From: Prolixibacteraceae bacterium
GTDB lineage: Bacteria; Bacteroidota; Bacteroidia; Bacteroidales; Prolixibacteraceae
DNA: 64,000 nt
Assembly (NCBI GenBank): GCA_019459525.1
Contig: JAIBEY010000066.1
Coordinates: 1 to 64,000, forward strand
Direction: 5' to 3'
A program made the position numbers and the translations under genes. Positions within the stretch are counted from its first letter, which is position 1. Every line of letters starts with the position of its first letter. A model generated the notes under the pieces. The model was not told the origin of the DNA. It saw only the letters and a list, made by a program, of their open reading frames with translations, and did not search any database. Shown in pieces: positions 51,365 through 60,467 of this stretch.

Positions 51365-53797
51365 TTACTCAATTTTAAGTGGCTTTTCCACCCTGGTTTC
51401 AAGCAATGCAATATCAAGTACCTCCTGAATGGTGTTGACGTGATGAAACTTTAATCCTTTGATGTAAACCTCTTTGATTTCTTCCAAATCCCTTCGGTTA
51501 GCCTCTGAGAGAATAATTTCCTTAATACCGGCACGTTTGGCAGCCAGAATTTTCTCCTTGATTCCTCCGACCGGAAGCACTTTCCCCCGAAGCGTAATTT
51601 CGCCAGTCATAGCCAGGTTTTTCCTGACCTTACGCTGTGTAAATGCTGAAGCAATGGAGGTTACCATGGTTATTCCGGCTGATGGGCCATCCTTCGGGAT
51701 TGCTCCCTCCGGAACGTGAACGTGTACATTGTAACGGTCAAAAACTTCAGGATTAATGCCAACCTGATCGGCATGCGAGCGAAGATATTCGTGCGCCAGC
51801 ATAGCCGACTCCTTCATTACATCGCCCAAATTTCCGGTTAAAGTAAGCGAACCTTTTCCTTTACTCAAGCTGGTTTCCACATATAAAATTTCACCACCAA
51901 CAGCCGTCCAGGCCAGGCCTGTTACAACCCCGGCAAATTCGTTACCCTGATAAATCTCCTTGGTGTATTGTATTACACCCAAATATTCGCGTACATCGGC
52001 TTTGGTCATAATCCGGTTATATTCCTCACCAAAAGCAATCTTTTTTGCAACGCGCCGGGCAATTTTTGCAATTTTTTTATCCAGTTCACGAACACCAGAT
52101 TCCCGGGTATAATTTTCTACAATATGCTGTATAACCTCTGTCGGGAAAGTAATCAGGTTTTCTTCCACTCCATGGTTTTCAAGCTGCTTGGGGATCAAGT
52201 GTCGTTTCGCGATTTCAATTTTTTCTTCAACCAGGTATCCGCTAACTTCAATCAGTTCGAGCCTGTCGCGCAAGGCAGGTGCAATCGTTGTAAGGGTATT
52301 GGCTGTAGCAATGAACATGACTTTGGACAAATCATACTCCAGCTCCACGTAATTGTCGTGAAACTCAAAATTCTGCTCCGGATCGAGAACTTCAAGCAGC
52401 GCTGATGCCGGATCGCCATGAAAATCTTTCGATACTTTATCCAGTTCATCCAGGATAAATACCGGATTCGACGATTTTGCCTTCTTAATGTTCTGCAAAA
52501 TACGCCCCGGCATGGCGCCAATATAAGTTTTGCGATGCCCGCGAATCTCAGCCTCGTCATGCAATCCGCCCAAACTCATCCGGATATAGTTGCGCCCAAG
52601 CGCTTTGGCAATTGACCTCCCAAGCGAAGTTTTGCCAACTCCGGGAGGGCCGTACAGGCATAAAATCGGTGATTTCATGTCATTCTTCAATTTCAAAACA
52701 GCAAGGTGTTCCAAAATACGGTCTTTTACTTTTTCGAGGCCGTAATGGTCTTCGTCGAGCACTTCAGCCGCATGTTTCAAATCAAAAATGTCTTCGGTAA
52801 ACTCGTTCCAGGGCAAATCAAGCAATGTCTGGCAATAGGCAAACTGAACCGAATATTCGCCGGCAGCAGGATTTAACCGTGAAAGTTTATGCACTTCTTT
52901 TTCAAAATGTTTGGCCGCATCTTCCGACCATTTCTTCAGTTTCGCCCGTTCTTTAAAATCCTGTATTTCCTGTTCGGCAGGATTACCGCCTAATTCATCC
53001 TGAATGGTTTTCATTTGCTGATTCAGCAAATATTCGCGTTGCTGCTGATCGAGTTCTGCTTTTACCTTCGTTTGAATATCACGTTTCAATTCGGCCATCT
53101 GTACTTCACGCACCAAATAGCTTATTGCCTGAATTCCACGCTCTTTAATATCGCTGATTCCGAGTAAAACCTGTTTTTCTTCCACTTTCAGATCGGTATT
53201 CGAACACACGAAATTGATCAGGAAGGTTGAATTCTCGATATTTTTAACCGCAAAAGAAGCTTCGGGCGAAATGTGCGACGAAAATTGCGCAATCTTTATC
53301 GACAAGTCTTTTAACGAACCCACCACTGCCGAAAATTCAACTGAATCATCAATCGGCTGAACATCATTTAACGGATTGATTTTGGCTTTAAAATAGGGGA
53401 ACTCCTGGGTATATTCAACGACCTCAAATCGCTTCTTGCCCTGAATGATCACAGAAGTTGTACCATCGGGCATTTCCAGTATCTTTAACACCTGTGCAAT
53501 GGTACCGGTTTCGTACAAATCATCTTTCGACGGATCATCGATATTCCCTTCTTTCTGCGACACTGTACCCAGCAGGCGATTGCCCCGATAAACCTCCTGA
53601 ACCAATTGAAGTGACTTTTGCCGCCCTACAGTTATTGGCATCACAATACCCGGAAACATGACCGTATTACGTAATGGTAAAATTGGCAAAATGTCAGGAA
53701 CTTCAGCACTCGTTAATTCCGAATCATCGTCATCAGCCAGAATCGGAATAAACTCGGTTTCGTCATCCATCAAGCTGGAAATTAATATATTCTGCAT
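51365..53797 (-). CDS. lon: ATP-dependent Lon protease
   Basis: 810 residues in the order of LonA: N-terminal LON domain ([20 protein letters not shown], to about residue 230), coiled-coil region, AAA+ module with Walker [12 protein letters not shown] and Walker B-like FILDELDKV, and the protease domain with catalytic Ser in KDGPSAGIT and Lys in [14 protein letters not shown]. Lon degrades misfolded and regulatory proteins in the cytoplasm. It is alone on the minus strand downstream of L31. Confidence 0.97.
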   Translation of the reverse strand: MQNILISSLMDDETEFIPILADDDDSELTSAEVPDILPILPLRNTVMFPGIVMPITVGRQKSLQLVQEVYRGNRLLGTVSQKEGNIDDPSKDDLYETGTIAQVLKILEMPDGTTSVIIQGKKRFEVVEYTQEFPYFKAKINPLNDVQPIDDSVEFSAVVGSLKDLSIKIAQFSSHISPEASFAVKNIENSTFLINFVCSNTDLKVEEKQVLLGISDIKERGIQAISYLVREVQMAELKRDIQTKVKAELDQQQREYLLNQQMKTIQDELGGNPAEQEIQDFKERAKLKKWSEDAAKHFEKEVHKLSRLNPAAGEYSVQFAYCQTLLDLPWNEFTEDIFDLKHAAEVLDEDHYGLEKVKDRILEHLAVLKLKNDMKSPILCLYGPPGVGKTSLGRSIAKALGRNYIRMSLGGLHDEAEIRGHRKTYIGAMPGRILQNIKKAKSSNPVFILDELDKVSKDFHGDPASALLEVLDPEQNFEFHDNYVELEYDLSKVMFIATANTLTTIAPALRDRLELIEVSGYLVEEKIEIAKRHLIPKQLENHGVEENLITFPTEVIQHIVENYTRESGVRELDKKIAKIARRVAKKIAFGEEYNRIMTKADVREYLGVIQYTKEIYQGNEFAGVVTGLAWTAVGGEILYVETSLSKGKGSLTLTGNLGDVMKESAMLAHEYLRSHADQVGINPEVFDRYNVHVHVPEGAIPKDGPSAGITMVTSIASAFTQRKVRKNLAMTGEITLRGKVLPVGGIKEKILAAKRAGIKEIILSEANRRDLEEIKEVYIKGLKFHHVNTIQEVLDIALLETRVEKPLKIE

Positions 53798-53956
53798 AAT
53801 TTATTTTTTTTTTGCACTTCCTAAAAAGTCGAATTAAACACCTGACATACTGACCGACAGGAGTCGATAGTAAGTAACTGCGGTTAATTTTGCAATACCC
53901 ATGCCAAATATATGGTTCGGCTTTGCCTCCGGGAGTTTCGGAATGTAATAAAACAA

Positions 53957-53984
53957 AAAAAGCTTCGACCATGCGAAGCTTTTT
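53957..53984 (-). terminator. Rho-independent terminator after the L31 gene
   Basis: Perfect 11-bp stem AAAAAGCTTCG/CGAAGCTTTTT with a 6-nt loop, and a T-run on the minus strand downstream of rpmE. Confidence 0.8.
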
Positions 53985-54006
53985 CAATATCTTATTTCGA
54001 ACAGAT

Positions 54007-54270
54007 TTATTTTTTTCTGTTCTCCATGTGTTTCGAATACCTGGTATTGAATTTATCAACACGTCCTGCGGTGTCAACCAATTTCATTTTTCCAGTATAA
54101 AAAGGATGCGATGCACTGGAAATTTCCAGTTTAATAACTGGATATTCAACTCCGTCAACAACTTCTGTTTCCTTTGTGTTAACAGTCGATTTGGTAATAA
54201 AAACATGACCGTTTGACATATCTTTGAATGCAACAGTACGGTAATTTGCTGGATGTATCCCTTTTTTCAT
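54007..54270 (-). CDS. rpmE2: Type B 50S ribosomal protein L31
   Basis: 87 residues. MKKGIHPANYRTVAFKD and SHPFYTGKMKLVDTAGRVDKF are characteristic of L31 type B, the form without the zinc-binding CxxC cysteines. It has the best promoter of the window (TTTG, 19 nt, TAACTTTG) and a clean terminator, so it is a single-gene unit. The ATG has AGAGAATTAAG upstream as a moderate Shine-Dalgarno. Confidence 0.97.
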   Translation of the reverse strand: MKKGIHPANYRTVAFKDMSNGHVFITKSTVNTKETEVVDGVEYPVIKLEISSASHPFYTGKMKLVDTAGRVDKFNTRYSKHMENRKK

Positions 54271-54304
54271 CTTAATTCTCTTTTCTTTTGTTTTTTAAGG
54301 CTTG

Positions 54305-54335
54305 CAAAGTTACATATAGGAATTTAATTTCCAAA
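54305..54335 (-). promoter_or_regulatory. Consensus Bacteroidota promoter of rpmE2
   Basis: On the minus strand TTTG (54335-54332), exactly 19 nt, then TAACTTTG (54312-54305): a perfect match to TTTG-N19-21-TAnnTTTG. It gives a leader of about 30 nt. Confidence 0.75.
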
Positions 54336-54361
54336 TATTTCTGATTTAAATTGTGCTTTTT

Positions 54362-54459
54362 TTTCATCTATCGGCAATTTGTTTTTCAATTACCTGATAG
54401 AGCTCGCCACTTCAATCATTCCCGGCGATAAGAAAAGATCGGCTCATGGCTTGTTTCAA
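54362..54459 (-). repeat. Dispersed ATGAAA-bounded element, copy C
   Basis: A 98-bp diverged unit on the minus strand, from TTGAAA (54459-54454) to ATGAAA (54367-54362), with AAGCCATGAG, GCGAGCTC and AATTGAAAAACAAATT blocks. Its reading frame is interrupted. It lies upstream of the L31 promoter and downstream of the GNAT-like gene, again in the direction of the downstream gene. Confidence 0.65.
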
Positions 54460-55629
54460 CTAATCCTCTACACCAATAATCGGCACTCGTTTGAATGGTT
54501 TATTTCGATCGAACAGATAGCGCATGGTGTAATGAGTTTTCACGTGTACGCCCCCTACCGACTTATAAATTGCCAAAATTTTAGGATTAAAATCGCCTGC
54601 CCACGATAACTCTACCTCTTTATACTGCGGTTTGTGTTTCATGAGTTTATCCTGATGCCAGAAAATGGCCGATTCAATTCCCGATTTCTGGTATTTCGGA
54701 ATAACTCCCATAATGAGTATCCGGGTTCGGGTAATGGTCTTTGTATTTTTATAATACAAGAACTTCAGGATGTTAACGAAATTCATTTTTCCATTGAGCT
54801 TTTTCAATATCTGGTTGATGTCCGGGATCATGACAAACAAGGCTATCGGGGTGCCATCATGATAGGCATACCAAACCATTTCCGGGTCAAGAATCGCTTT
54901 GGACGTTTTAATAAAATCGCGCAGTTCGTCCTTATCCAATGGCTGAAAATGATCGTGAAACCGCCATGCCTCATCATAAATATAGCAGAAGTCGTCGATA
55001 AACTTCTCCGTTTTATCGAACGAAAAATGTTCGAACGTATAGCCGGGTTTCTGTGCCACCCAGCCTGCAATTTTCCAGAAGCGCTCCGGAAATGGCTTGG
55101 AGTAATCGAGGTGATAGCTGTATTGTTCGAAATAAACTTCAAACCCGTATTTCCGGAAAAGCTCCTGGTAATACGGCGGGTTGTATGGCATCCCGAAACC
55201 CTGATGCATAAAACCATCAACCAAGAGCCCCCAGTTCATATAATTTTCACCAAAATTCACCGGGCCATCCATCGCTTCCATACCGCGTTCGCGATGCCAA
55301 TCGCGGGCTGCATCGAACAATAGTTTAGCAGCTTCAAAATCATTTACGCACTCAAAGAAACCGCATCCTCCGGTTGGCTGCTCAAAAGTATGGGTCTTCT
55401 TCCGGTTCAGAAATGCCCCGATCCGTCCGAGCAGTTGGCCTTTATCATCAGTTACCACCCAACGAATGGCTTCACCTGTTTTAAATGATGGATTTTTAGC
55501 CGGATCGAACACATCCTCAACCATGCCATGTAATGGACAAGCCCAGTTCGAATCGTTTTTATAAATCAGGTGCGGAACCTGATGAAAAAGCTTTTTTGTT
55601 CCTGAATCGGTTACTTCGATTAGTTTCAT
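54460..55629 (-). CDS. GNAT-superfamily (YghO-like) protein
   Basis: 389 residues. A first part with FHQVPHLIYKNDSNWACPL and GRIGAFLNRKK followed by GGCGFFECVNDFEAAKLLFD, and a second part with ILIMGVIPKYQKSGIESAIFW and a C-terminal VGGVHVKTHYTMRYLFDRNK, resemble double GNAT-fold proteins of the YghO group. The acyl donor and substrate are unknown. It ends directly at repeat copy C. It has its own promoter (TTTC, 19 nt, TACTTTTG). Confidence 0.78.
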   Translation of the reverse strand: MKLIEVTDSGTKKLFHQVPHLIYKNDSNWACPLHGMVEDVFDPAKNPSFKTGEAIRWVVTDDKGQLLGRIGAFLNRKKTHTFEQPTGGCGFFECVNDFEAAKLLFDAARDWHRERGMEAMDGPVNFGENYMNWGLLVDGFMHQGFGMPYNPPYYQELFRKYGFEVYFEQYSYHLDYSKPFPERFWKIAGWVAQKPGYTFEHFSFDKTEKFIDDFCYIYDEAWRFHDHFQPLDKDELRDFIKTSKAILDPEMVWYAYHDGTPIALFVMIPDINQILKKLNGKMNFVNILKFLYYKNTKTITRTRILIMGVIPKYQKSGIESAIFWHQDKLMKHKPQYKEVELSWAGDFNPKILAIYKSVGGVHVKTHYTMRYLFDRNKPFKRVPIIGVED

Positions 55630-55668
55630 TGTATCTCAGTTTTTTTACTTCAGATGAAAAACGAGTGG

Positions 55669-55699
55669 CAAAAGTACAATTCGTTATTGGTAACCGAAA
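55669..55699 (-). promoter_or_regulatory. Promoter of the GNAT-like gene
   Basis: Minus strand TTTC (55699-55696), 19 nt, then TACTTTTG (55676-55669); one mismatch in the -33 element. Confidence 0.6.
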
Positions 55700-55724
55700 A
55701 TAGTATTTTTAATTTGCAAACAAA

Positions 55725-55756
55725 AACAGGGTGCGAATGACCCTGTTCGTTTTTTT
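55725..55756. terminator. Hairpin terminator AACAGGGT/ACCCTGTT
   Basis: 8-bp stem, 7-nt loop, followed by T on both strands. On the minus strand it could end the BlaI-M56-TPR operon; it also precedes an unexplained plus-strand stretch. Confidence 0.6.
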
Positions 55757-56005
55757 AACCTGTAAAATTAAAGTGAATTTATATTATTCGATAGATTTTA
55801 AAAATCGGACGAATATTGATCCCAACTTTTTAAATTCCTATTTTTATGCCGTTGTAGCGATACAACTCATTTTGACAATGATTAAAGCTGCCGGCAATGG
55901 AGACGCACCAAAACTGGCAGCTTTTTAAATCTAAACTAATAGATCATATTTATTTTCAATCATCTTTTAACGACTACGGGGAAATCTCCTTTAATTTTAA
56001 TTGCG
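55757..56005. other. Gap with a second hairpin terminator, no recognised gene
   Basis: AAAGCTGCC (55884-55892) pairs with GGCAGCTTT (55916-55924) and is followed by a T-run on the plus strand, although no plus-strand gene lies upstream. A 65-codon plus frame (55731-55928) crosses the hairpins and is not convincing. A small RNA is possible. Confidence 0.4.
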
Positions 56006-57187
56006 TTAATTCATACGATTTAGGCCTTCTAGCATCGCTTGATACTTGTCAAGCATTTGCAAGCGATAATACACGTTTTTCAAGCCTTCAAGTAACGATC
56101 TGTCTTCCGCTTTTAATTCATACGCTTTTTCCAGATAAGGCAAAGCTTTTTTGAATTCTAAATCTGCCTTAACTTTCTCTGCTTCATATTTTTCGGATTG
56201 ATTGCTTGGTACTGCATTCGCTACATCAATCTGTATCACTCCCAAATTATAATAAACTATTCCCAGGTTAAAAAAGGCATCAAAGTTACCGGGGTTCAAT
56301 TCGATGGCTTTCAGGTATGATTTTATTGCTTCTTCCGGATTTTTCATCCGGTCAAACAAAATCCCCCGAAAGAGATAAAAAGATTCATTATTTGGTTCGT
56401 TAGAAATAGCCAGATTCAAATATTTCATGGCATCTTCCAGCCTGTTCCCTTTTTCGTAAATGTTGATAAGCTGTACAAGAATTGCACTATTCCCGGGATA
56501 ATCTTTTAACCCTTGCTGCATGATTTCCAAAGCCCCCGTTGTATCTTTTTTACTCAGGTAACTTTCCGATAGTCGTTCATAAGTTTGGGCACCATTGTAC
56601 TTGTACTTTGCGACTATTTTATAATACTCAATGGCTTTATCAAATTTGTTGGCACTGTATGCCGATAAAGCGGCATTGTAAATAATGACCGTATCTACCT
56701 GTCCGGGTGATTCGGCTTTAAAAACCGGAGTATCTTCAATTGCAAGAATCTGCTCGAAAGAAGCAAGCGCCCCATCGTAGTTTTGAGTATTAAATGCTGT
56801 TTCGGCCTGAGAAGTGAGATCGTGAATGAGCAATTGCAGCTTAATTCTGACACTACTCGAAAACTTATTCTTAGTGTCCAACTCAATTGCTTTCAGGTAT
56901 GAGTTGAATGCTTCGGCCAGCGGGTCATCATGGAGCTTTTTATAGGTTTCGTCTTTCGATTGAAAAACTGCCTGATAAATTTCTCCCCGAACCTCCCATG
57001 TTCTGGGCCAGTTGATTGAGCTTTCTGTTTTCGGGTTAGTTGCATCAATAGCTTCTTCAATTGCAGCTATTGCTTTGTCTAGCTTTCCGGCTTCTTTATT
57101 GCCAAACGCACTGGTAACTTTTCCCTTTTGAGCAAAAAGAGTTGTGACGAAAAGAAGGAAAATGATTAGTACTGAAAGAGTTCTCAT
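56006..57187 (-). CDS. Exported tetratricopeptide-repeat protein
   Basis: 393 residues with a signal peptide (MRTLSVLIIFLLFVTTLFAQ). From about residue 110 there are TPR units, for example KFDKAIEYYKIVAKYKYNGA, AMKYLNLAISNEPNNESFYL and AIKSYLKAIELNPGNFDAFF. It is probably a periplasmic scaffold. Its ATG overlaps the stop codon of the M56-TonB gene (ATGA), so it is translated with it as the third gene of the BlaI operon. Confidence 0.88.
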   Translation of the reverse strand: MRTLSVLIIFLLFVTTLFAQKGKVTSAFGNKEAGKLDKAIAAIEEAIDATNPKTESSINWPRTWEVRGEIYQAVFQSKDETYKKLHDDPLAEAFNSYLKAIELDTKNKFSSSVRIKLQLLIHDLTSQAETAFNTQNYDGALASFEQILAIEDTPVFKAESPGQVDTVIIYNAALSAYSANKFDKAIEYYKIVAKYKYNGAQTYERLSESYLSKKDTTGALEIMQQGLKDYPGNSAILVQLINIYEKGNRLEDAMKYLNLAISNEPNNESFYLFRGILFDRMKNPEEAIKSYLKAIELNPGNFDAFFNLGIVYYNLGVIQIDVANAVPSNQSEKYEAEKVKADLEFKKALPYLEKAYELKAEDRSLLEGLKNVYYRLQMLDKYQAMLEGLNRMN

Positions 57188-58965
57188 TTTTCTAAAGGCT
57201 GGGGTGAACCATACTGCAAAACAAACTCAATAGGCATAGTATAAGCGACATCAACAGCTTTGCCTTGTTGAATTCCGGGCTTCCATTTTGGCATGCTATA
57301 GACAACCCTAACTGCCTCATTATCGAGTGCAGGATGTAACGACTTTGTAACTTTAACATTAGATACCACCCCGTATCTGTTTATCACAAAACTCACAAAC
57401 ACATTACCCTGAATGCCAGCCTCTTGTGCCGACACCGGATATTTGATTTGCTGCGCAATATGTTTGCGTAAAGCCAACAATCCACCTGGAAATTCAGGCA
57501 TTTTCTCAACTATGGTAAAAATCTCATTTTTACCTGAATTGGCATTTCCTTCGTTATTTGATTCTGTTGTTGTTGAACTTGACTTTTTACGAGTGCCGTA
57601 AGCTACAACTACTACTTTTTCGATATCTACATTTTCAGAAACCATTTTGATTGTTAAAGATTTTTCAAAATCAGGTGAAACCTTGACCGACTTATAACCA
57701 ACATAAGATATAACAATAGAATTTGTGTCATTAAGATTTAAGTTAAAAACGCCATCGTTGTCGGTAACCGTACCAACTGGTTTTCCTGACACGACAACAG
57801 AAGCACCTTCCAATGGTTTGTCTTCCGAATCAACTACTTTGCCCTTTACCGTTTTTTCTGTAGCCGGTAATGTTTGCTCCTTTTTCTGCACCGTATTTTC
57901 AGTTTGTTTCTTTTTACTATTCTGAATAGGACTCTTCTCTGAGGTCGTAGGAACTATCTCTGATGTTGCGGGTTTAACATCATTTTCAAGTCTCGATTGA
58001 TGCACACTAAGTCTTTCGTCTAGTGTATTCTTTTCGATAGGTAGTTCACTCCTGTTGCCGAAAGCCATCAGCAGCAGGGCAAGCAATGGGAGAAAGGTCG
58101 CCACCTTCCAACGCCATGCTTTACTGTTTTTTTGTTTGTTCATCATGATAATCCTTTTTTTAATTTGACAATGATTAAAACTGTTTGCAAGGGCGAACCG
58201 CCTTGGTCCGACACCTTTTTGAATAATGAGTAATTGGTATTGGGTTACATCGATGCCTGAATGAAGGGTTTGTTCGTCGGCCTGAAACTCGTGGATTTCT
58301 TTCATGTCGCCAATTAGCGCGTAAACCGCCGGGTTAAACCAATGAATAGTTCTGACCAGTTCGAGCAGCAATAGATCGACAAAATGATTCAGCCGAATAT
58401 GCGCCTGCTCGTGCGCCAGAATGGCCGAACCATGAGCGTCGTAATCGGTCTGCGAAATAACCACCGAACGACCAAATGCAAAACTGGGTACTTCGCGGTC
58501 AACAATCAGCAACCGGTAGCCATCCATTTGCTGCACGGTTGCTTTTCGCGAAAGCAGGAAAATCTGGATAATATTCCGGATAAAAAGCAAGAAAGCAATA
58601 AGCACTCCGGCCAGATAAAAATAACGGAGCAACGTCTCCAACGGAATCGTCAGTTCGTTTGTTACTAGAGTTGATTCGGGCACAACCGACTGAACTTCAA
58701 AAGATGTTGCATTTTCTGTTGCGGGCAGGTTTTGAATTTGTATTTTGCTTTCCGAGAATTCAGGAATCAGTTCCACATGCAGGGGCGTTTGCATCAGTTG
58801 CGGCAACTGCACCAGCGGAACAACTACCGATGCTAACACAATAGTTAGCAAGGTTGCCCGGTTGACTGCAAACGAAGTTTCTTTGCGCATCAGCAGCCGA
58901 AACAACAGGTAAAACACACTGATGCAGATGGTTGATTCTAAAATATAAATCAGAAAAGTATTCAT
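57184..58965 (-). CDS. M56 (BlaR1-like) membrane peptidase with CarboxypepD-reg and TonB C-terminal domains
   Basis: 593 residues: N-terminal M56 domain with several transmembrane helices and a zinc-binding HEQAH motif (about residue 187, ILAHEQAHIRLNHF); a hydrophobic helix (WKVATFLPLLALLLMAFGNR); a linker; a CarboxypepD_reg domain (GKVVDSEDKPLEGASVVVSG) followed by VVVVAYGTRKK, which looks like a SusC TonB-box segment; and a TonB C-terminal domain (FPGGLLALRKHI, GNVFVSFVINRYGVV). It lacks the penicillin-binding sensor of BlaR1. It is the second gene after the BlaI repressor and probably cleaves or signals to it. Confidence 0.88.
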   Translation of the reverse strand: MNTFLIYILESTICISVFYLLFRLLMRKETSFAVNRATLLTIVLASVVVPLVQLPQLMQTPLHVELIPEFSESKIQIQNLPATENATSFEVQSVVPESTLVTNELTIPLETLLRYFYLAGVLIAFLLFIRNIIQIFLLSRKATVQQMDGYRLLIVDREVPSFAFGRSVVISQTDYDAHGSAILAHEQAHIRLNHFVDLLLLELVRTIHWFNPAVYALIGDMKEIHEFQADEQTLHSGIDVTQYQLLIIQKGVGPRRFALANSFNHCQIKKRIIMMNKQKNSKAWRWKVATFLPLLALLLMAFGNRSELPIEKNTLDERLSVHQSRLENDVKPATSEIVPTTSEKSPIQNSKKKQTENTVQKKEQTLPATEKTVKGKVVDSEDKPLEGASVVVSGKPVGTVTDNDGVFNLNLNDTNSIVISYVGYKSVKVSPDFEKSLTIKMVSENVDIEKVVVVAYGTRKKSSSTTTESNNEGNANSGKNEIFTIVEKMPEFPGGLLALRKHIAQQIKYPVSAQEAGIQGNVFVSFVINRYGVVSNVKVTKSLHPALDNEAVRVVYSMPKWKPGIQQGKAVDVAYTMPIEFVLQYGSPQPLEK

Positions 58966-58997
58966 ATTTGCAGGTTTTTGTTTGATTTATTAGTCTG

Positions 58998-59068
58998 AGT
59001 CCGACTCTAAGTCGGGCCCGGACTTGATCATGACAGTTTTTTAATTCCGAGTCCGACTTTAAGTCGGG
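58998..59068. repeat. Two copies of the CCGACTnTAAGTCGG palindrome
   Basis: CCGACT-cta-AGTCGG (59001-59015) and CCGACTT-t-AAGTCGG (59053-59067), each within GAGTCCGACTYTAAGTCGGG. They fill the gap between the BlaI and M56 genes and could form alternative mRNA hairpins. Confidence 0.65.
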
Positions 59069-59078
59069 TTCAGAATGC

Positions 59079-59447
59079 TTATAAATCCTTTTTCGCGTTC
59101 TCGGCTTGCCTGATCAGTTCCTGAATCTCTTCCAGCGAGATTTTCTCTTCCTGTACAAACATCGAAACCACCGAGGCATACGATTGATTGAAGTATTTAC
59201 CCACCATGCTTTTGATGGTGTTTCGGCTGAATTCTTCGCGCGAGATAACTGCAAAATACCGGTGCGTATTTCCAAACTGTTCGTGGCCAACAAAACCTTT
59301 TTCTTCGAGTCCACGCACAATAGTCGAAATGGTGTTGTAGTGCGGTTTGGGGTCTGTCAGCAGGTCGATAACCTCTTTGACAAACAGGGAACCTTTTTCC
59401 CAAAAGATTTCCATAATTTCTTCTTCACGATTGGTCAAATGTTTCAT
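59079..59447 (-). CDS. BlaI/MecI/CopY-family transcriptional repressor
   Basis: 122 residues. LTNREEEIMEIFWEKGSLFV starts a winged helix; HYNTISTIVRGLEEKGFVGHEQ is the recognition helix and wing; the C-terminal part dimerises. In this family an M56 partner triggers cleavage or release of the repressor. It is the first gene of the operon with M56-TonB and TPR genes. A cluster of ACTA/TAGT inverted repeats sits over its promoter (59465-59530), consistent with autorepression. Confidence 0.93.
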   Translation of the reverse strand: MKHLTNREEEIMEIFWEKGSLFVKEVIDLLTDPKPHYNTISTIVRGLEEKGFVGHEQFGNTHRYFAVISREEFSRNTIKSMVGKYFNQSYASVVSMFVQEEKISLEEIQELIRQAENAKKDL

Positions 59448-59464
59448 AATAATTAAGCTTTGCT

Positions 59465-59530
59465 CAAATATAACTATATTTTTTAGTTTTAAAACTACAT
59501 AAATTAGTTTCTTTACTATTTTTTATAGTT
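59465..59530 (-). promoter_or_regulatory. BlaI promoter with multiple operator-like inverted repeats
   Basis: The -7 element TATATTTG is on the minus strand at 59472-59465. AACTA(7)TAGTT (59472-59488), the perfect palindrome TAGTTTTAAAACTA (59484-59497) and ACTAT(5)ATAGT (59515-59529) line the upstream side, covering the -33 region. This is typical of a repressor array. Confidence 0.65.
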
Positions 59531-59591
59531 TTCACGTAATCTCACACATTCAAGCTCAATTAACAACATCAAACACATACTATTACAAAAA

Positions 59592-59626
59592 AAAATCCTG
59601 AATACGAAAGTCGCATTCAGGATTTT
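59592..59626 (-). terminator. Rho-independent terminator after ric
   Basis: Perfect 12-bp stem AAAATCCTGAAT/ATTCAGGATTTT with an 11-nt loop, followed by T on the minus strand. Confidence 0.8.
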
Positions 59627-59658
59627 AAAAGCCCCGTGTTTAATCTACCAGATTTTAC

Positions 59659-60387
59659 CTATTCAACAAGTAACGCCTGCTCCAACTCAATGGCTTTAGG
59701 AAAAAGAATGTTGTTTTCGAGATGAATGTGTCGATGTAAATCATCTTCAAACTCTTTCAACTTACCGTACAAAACCCGGTAGGTGTTGCAGGCATCTTCG
59801 GGAGCAGAATATCCATCGCTCAAACGGTACAACTGTTTCAGAATGATTCCGGCAGTTTCGTGCTCCTGCTCCATCACCGAAATAGGCGAAGCTATGGTTC
59901 CGAAACACGACGGATCGTTACAACTTCCGGCCGATTCTGCAGCAACCAGTTTTTTGATGTACGGGAACAAAACCATTTCTTCTTTTTGCATGTGCATCAG
60001 TAATTCGTTGGCCAATTGCTGAAACAGGTCATAAATTACAACAACTTCAGAATGATGTGCTCCATGAACTTCGGCTACTTTTTGCGCCAGTGGCAAAATC
60101 TGTGGGATGGTTTTGGTCACATACTGGTGGTGGGTATTGATAATGTAATCCGACAGGAAGTCGATTTTCCAGCTATCAAAATCGTGAGCTGCAGAGCCAG
60201 CCTGATGCTGAAGGGCTTCCAGATCACTAATCACTTTCTGTTCGTCACATCCACTTGATGCACAGGCTTCGGCTACCGATATTTTCCCGCCACAACAAAA
60301 ATCGATACCATAACTGCTAAATACATCGGCAGCCCTAAAATCCAACTTCACAAGCTCTCCTACCGATTTGTTTCTTAAATTTTCCAT
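59659..60387 (-). CDS. ric: Iron-sulfur cluster repair di-iron protein (RIC/ScdA/YtfE)
   Basis: 242 residues. The N-terminal ScdA_N domain has GIDFCCGGKISVAEAC; the following hemerythrin-like domain supplies the di-iron ligands (IINTHHQYV, VHGAHHSEV, LLMHMQKEEMVLFPYI, MEQEHETAG, LHRHIHLENNILFP). RIC proteins restore clusters damaged by nitric oxide or oxidants. It follows the NO reductase gene in the same direction after an 80-nt gap that contains a 12-bp hairpin, so expression is probably linked. Confidence 0.95.
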   Translation of the reverse strand: MENLRNKSVGELVKLDFRAADVFSSYGIDFCCGGKISVAEACASSGCDEQKVISDLEALQHQAGSAAHDFDSWKIDFLSDYIINTHHQYVTKTIPQILPLAQKVAEVHGAHHSEVVVIYDLFQQLANELLMHMQKEEMVLFPYIKKLVAAESAGSCNDPSCFGTIASPISVMEQEHETAGIILKQLYRLSDGYSAPEDACNTYRVLYGKLKEFEDDLHRHIHLENNILFPKAIELEQALLVE

Positions 60388-60417
60388 CTTTATCTGATTT
60401 AATTGTTTACTTTATTT

Positions 60418-60449
60418 AACTCTGTCAGGATTTTGCCCCTGACAGAGTT
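60418..60449. terminator. Intercistronic 12-bp hairpin between the NO reductase gene and ric
   Basis: AACTCTGTCAGG (60418-60429) and CCTGACAGAGTT (60438-60449) form a perfect stem with an 8-nt loop. There is no T-run on the minus strand, so it may be an mRNA stability element or partial attenuator rather than a full terminator. Confidence 0.6.
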
Positions 60450-60467
60450 CTAATATACTATTATTTT

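Noticed and set aside
54634-55323. Plus-strand frame of 229 codons within the GNAT-like gene
   Set aside because: Antisense shadow; the minus strand has the promoter and conserved segments.
55731-55928. 65-codon plus-strand frame
   Set aside because: It crosses two hairpin terminators and has no coding-like composition, signal or promoter; treated as non-coding.
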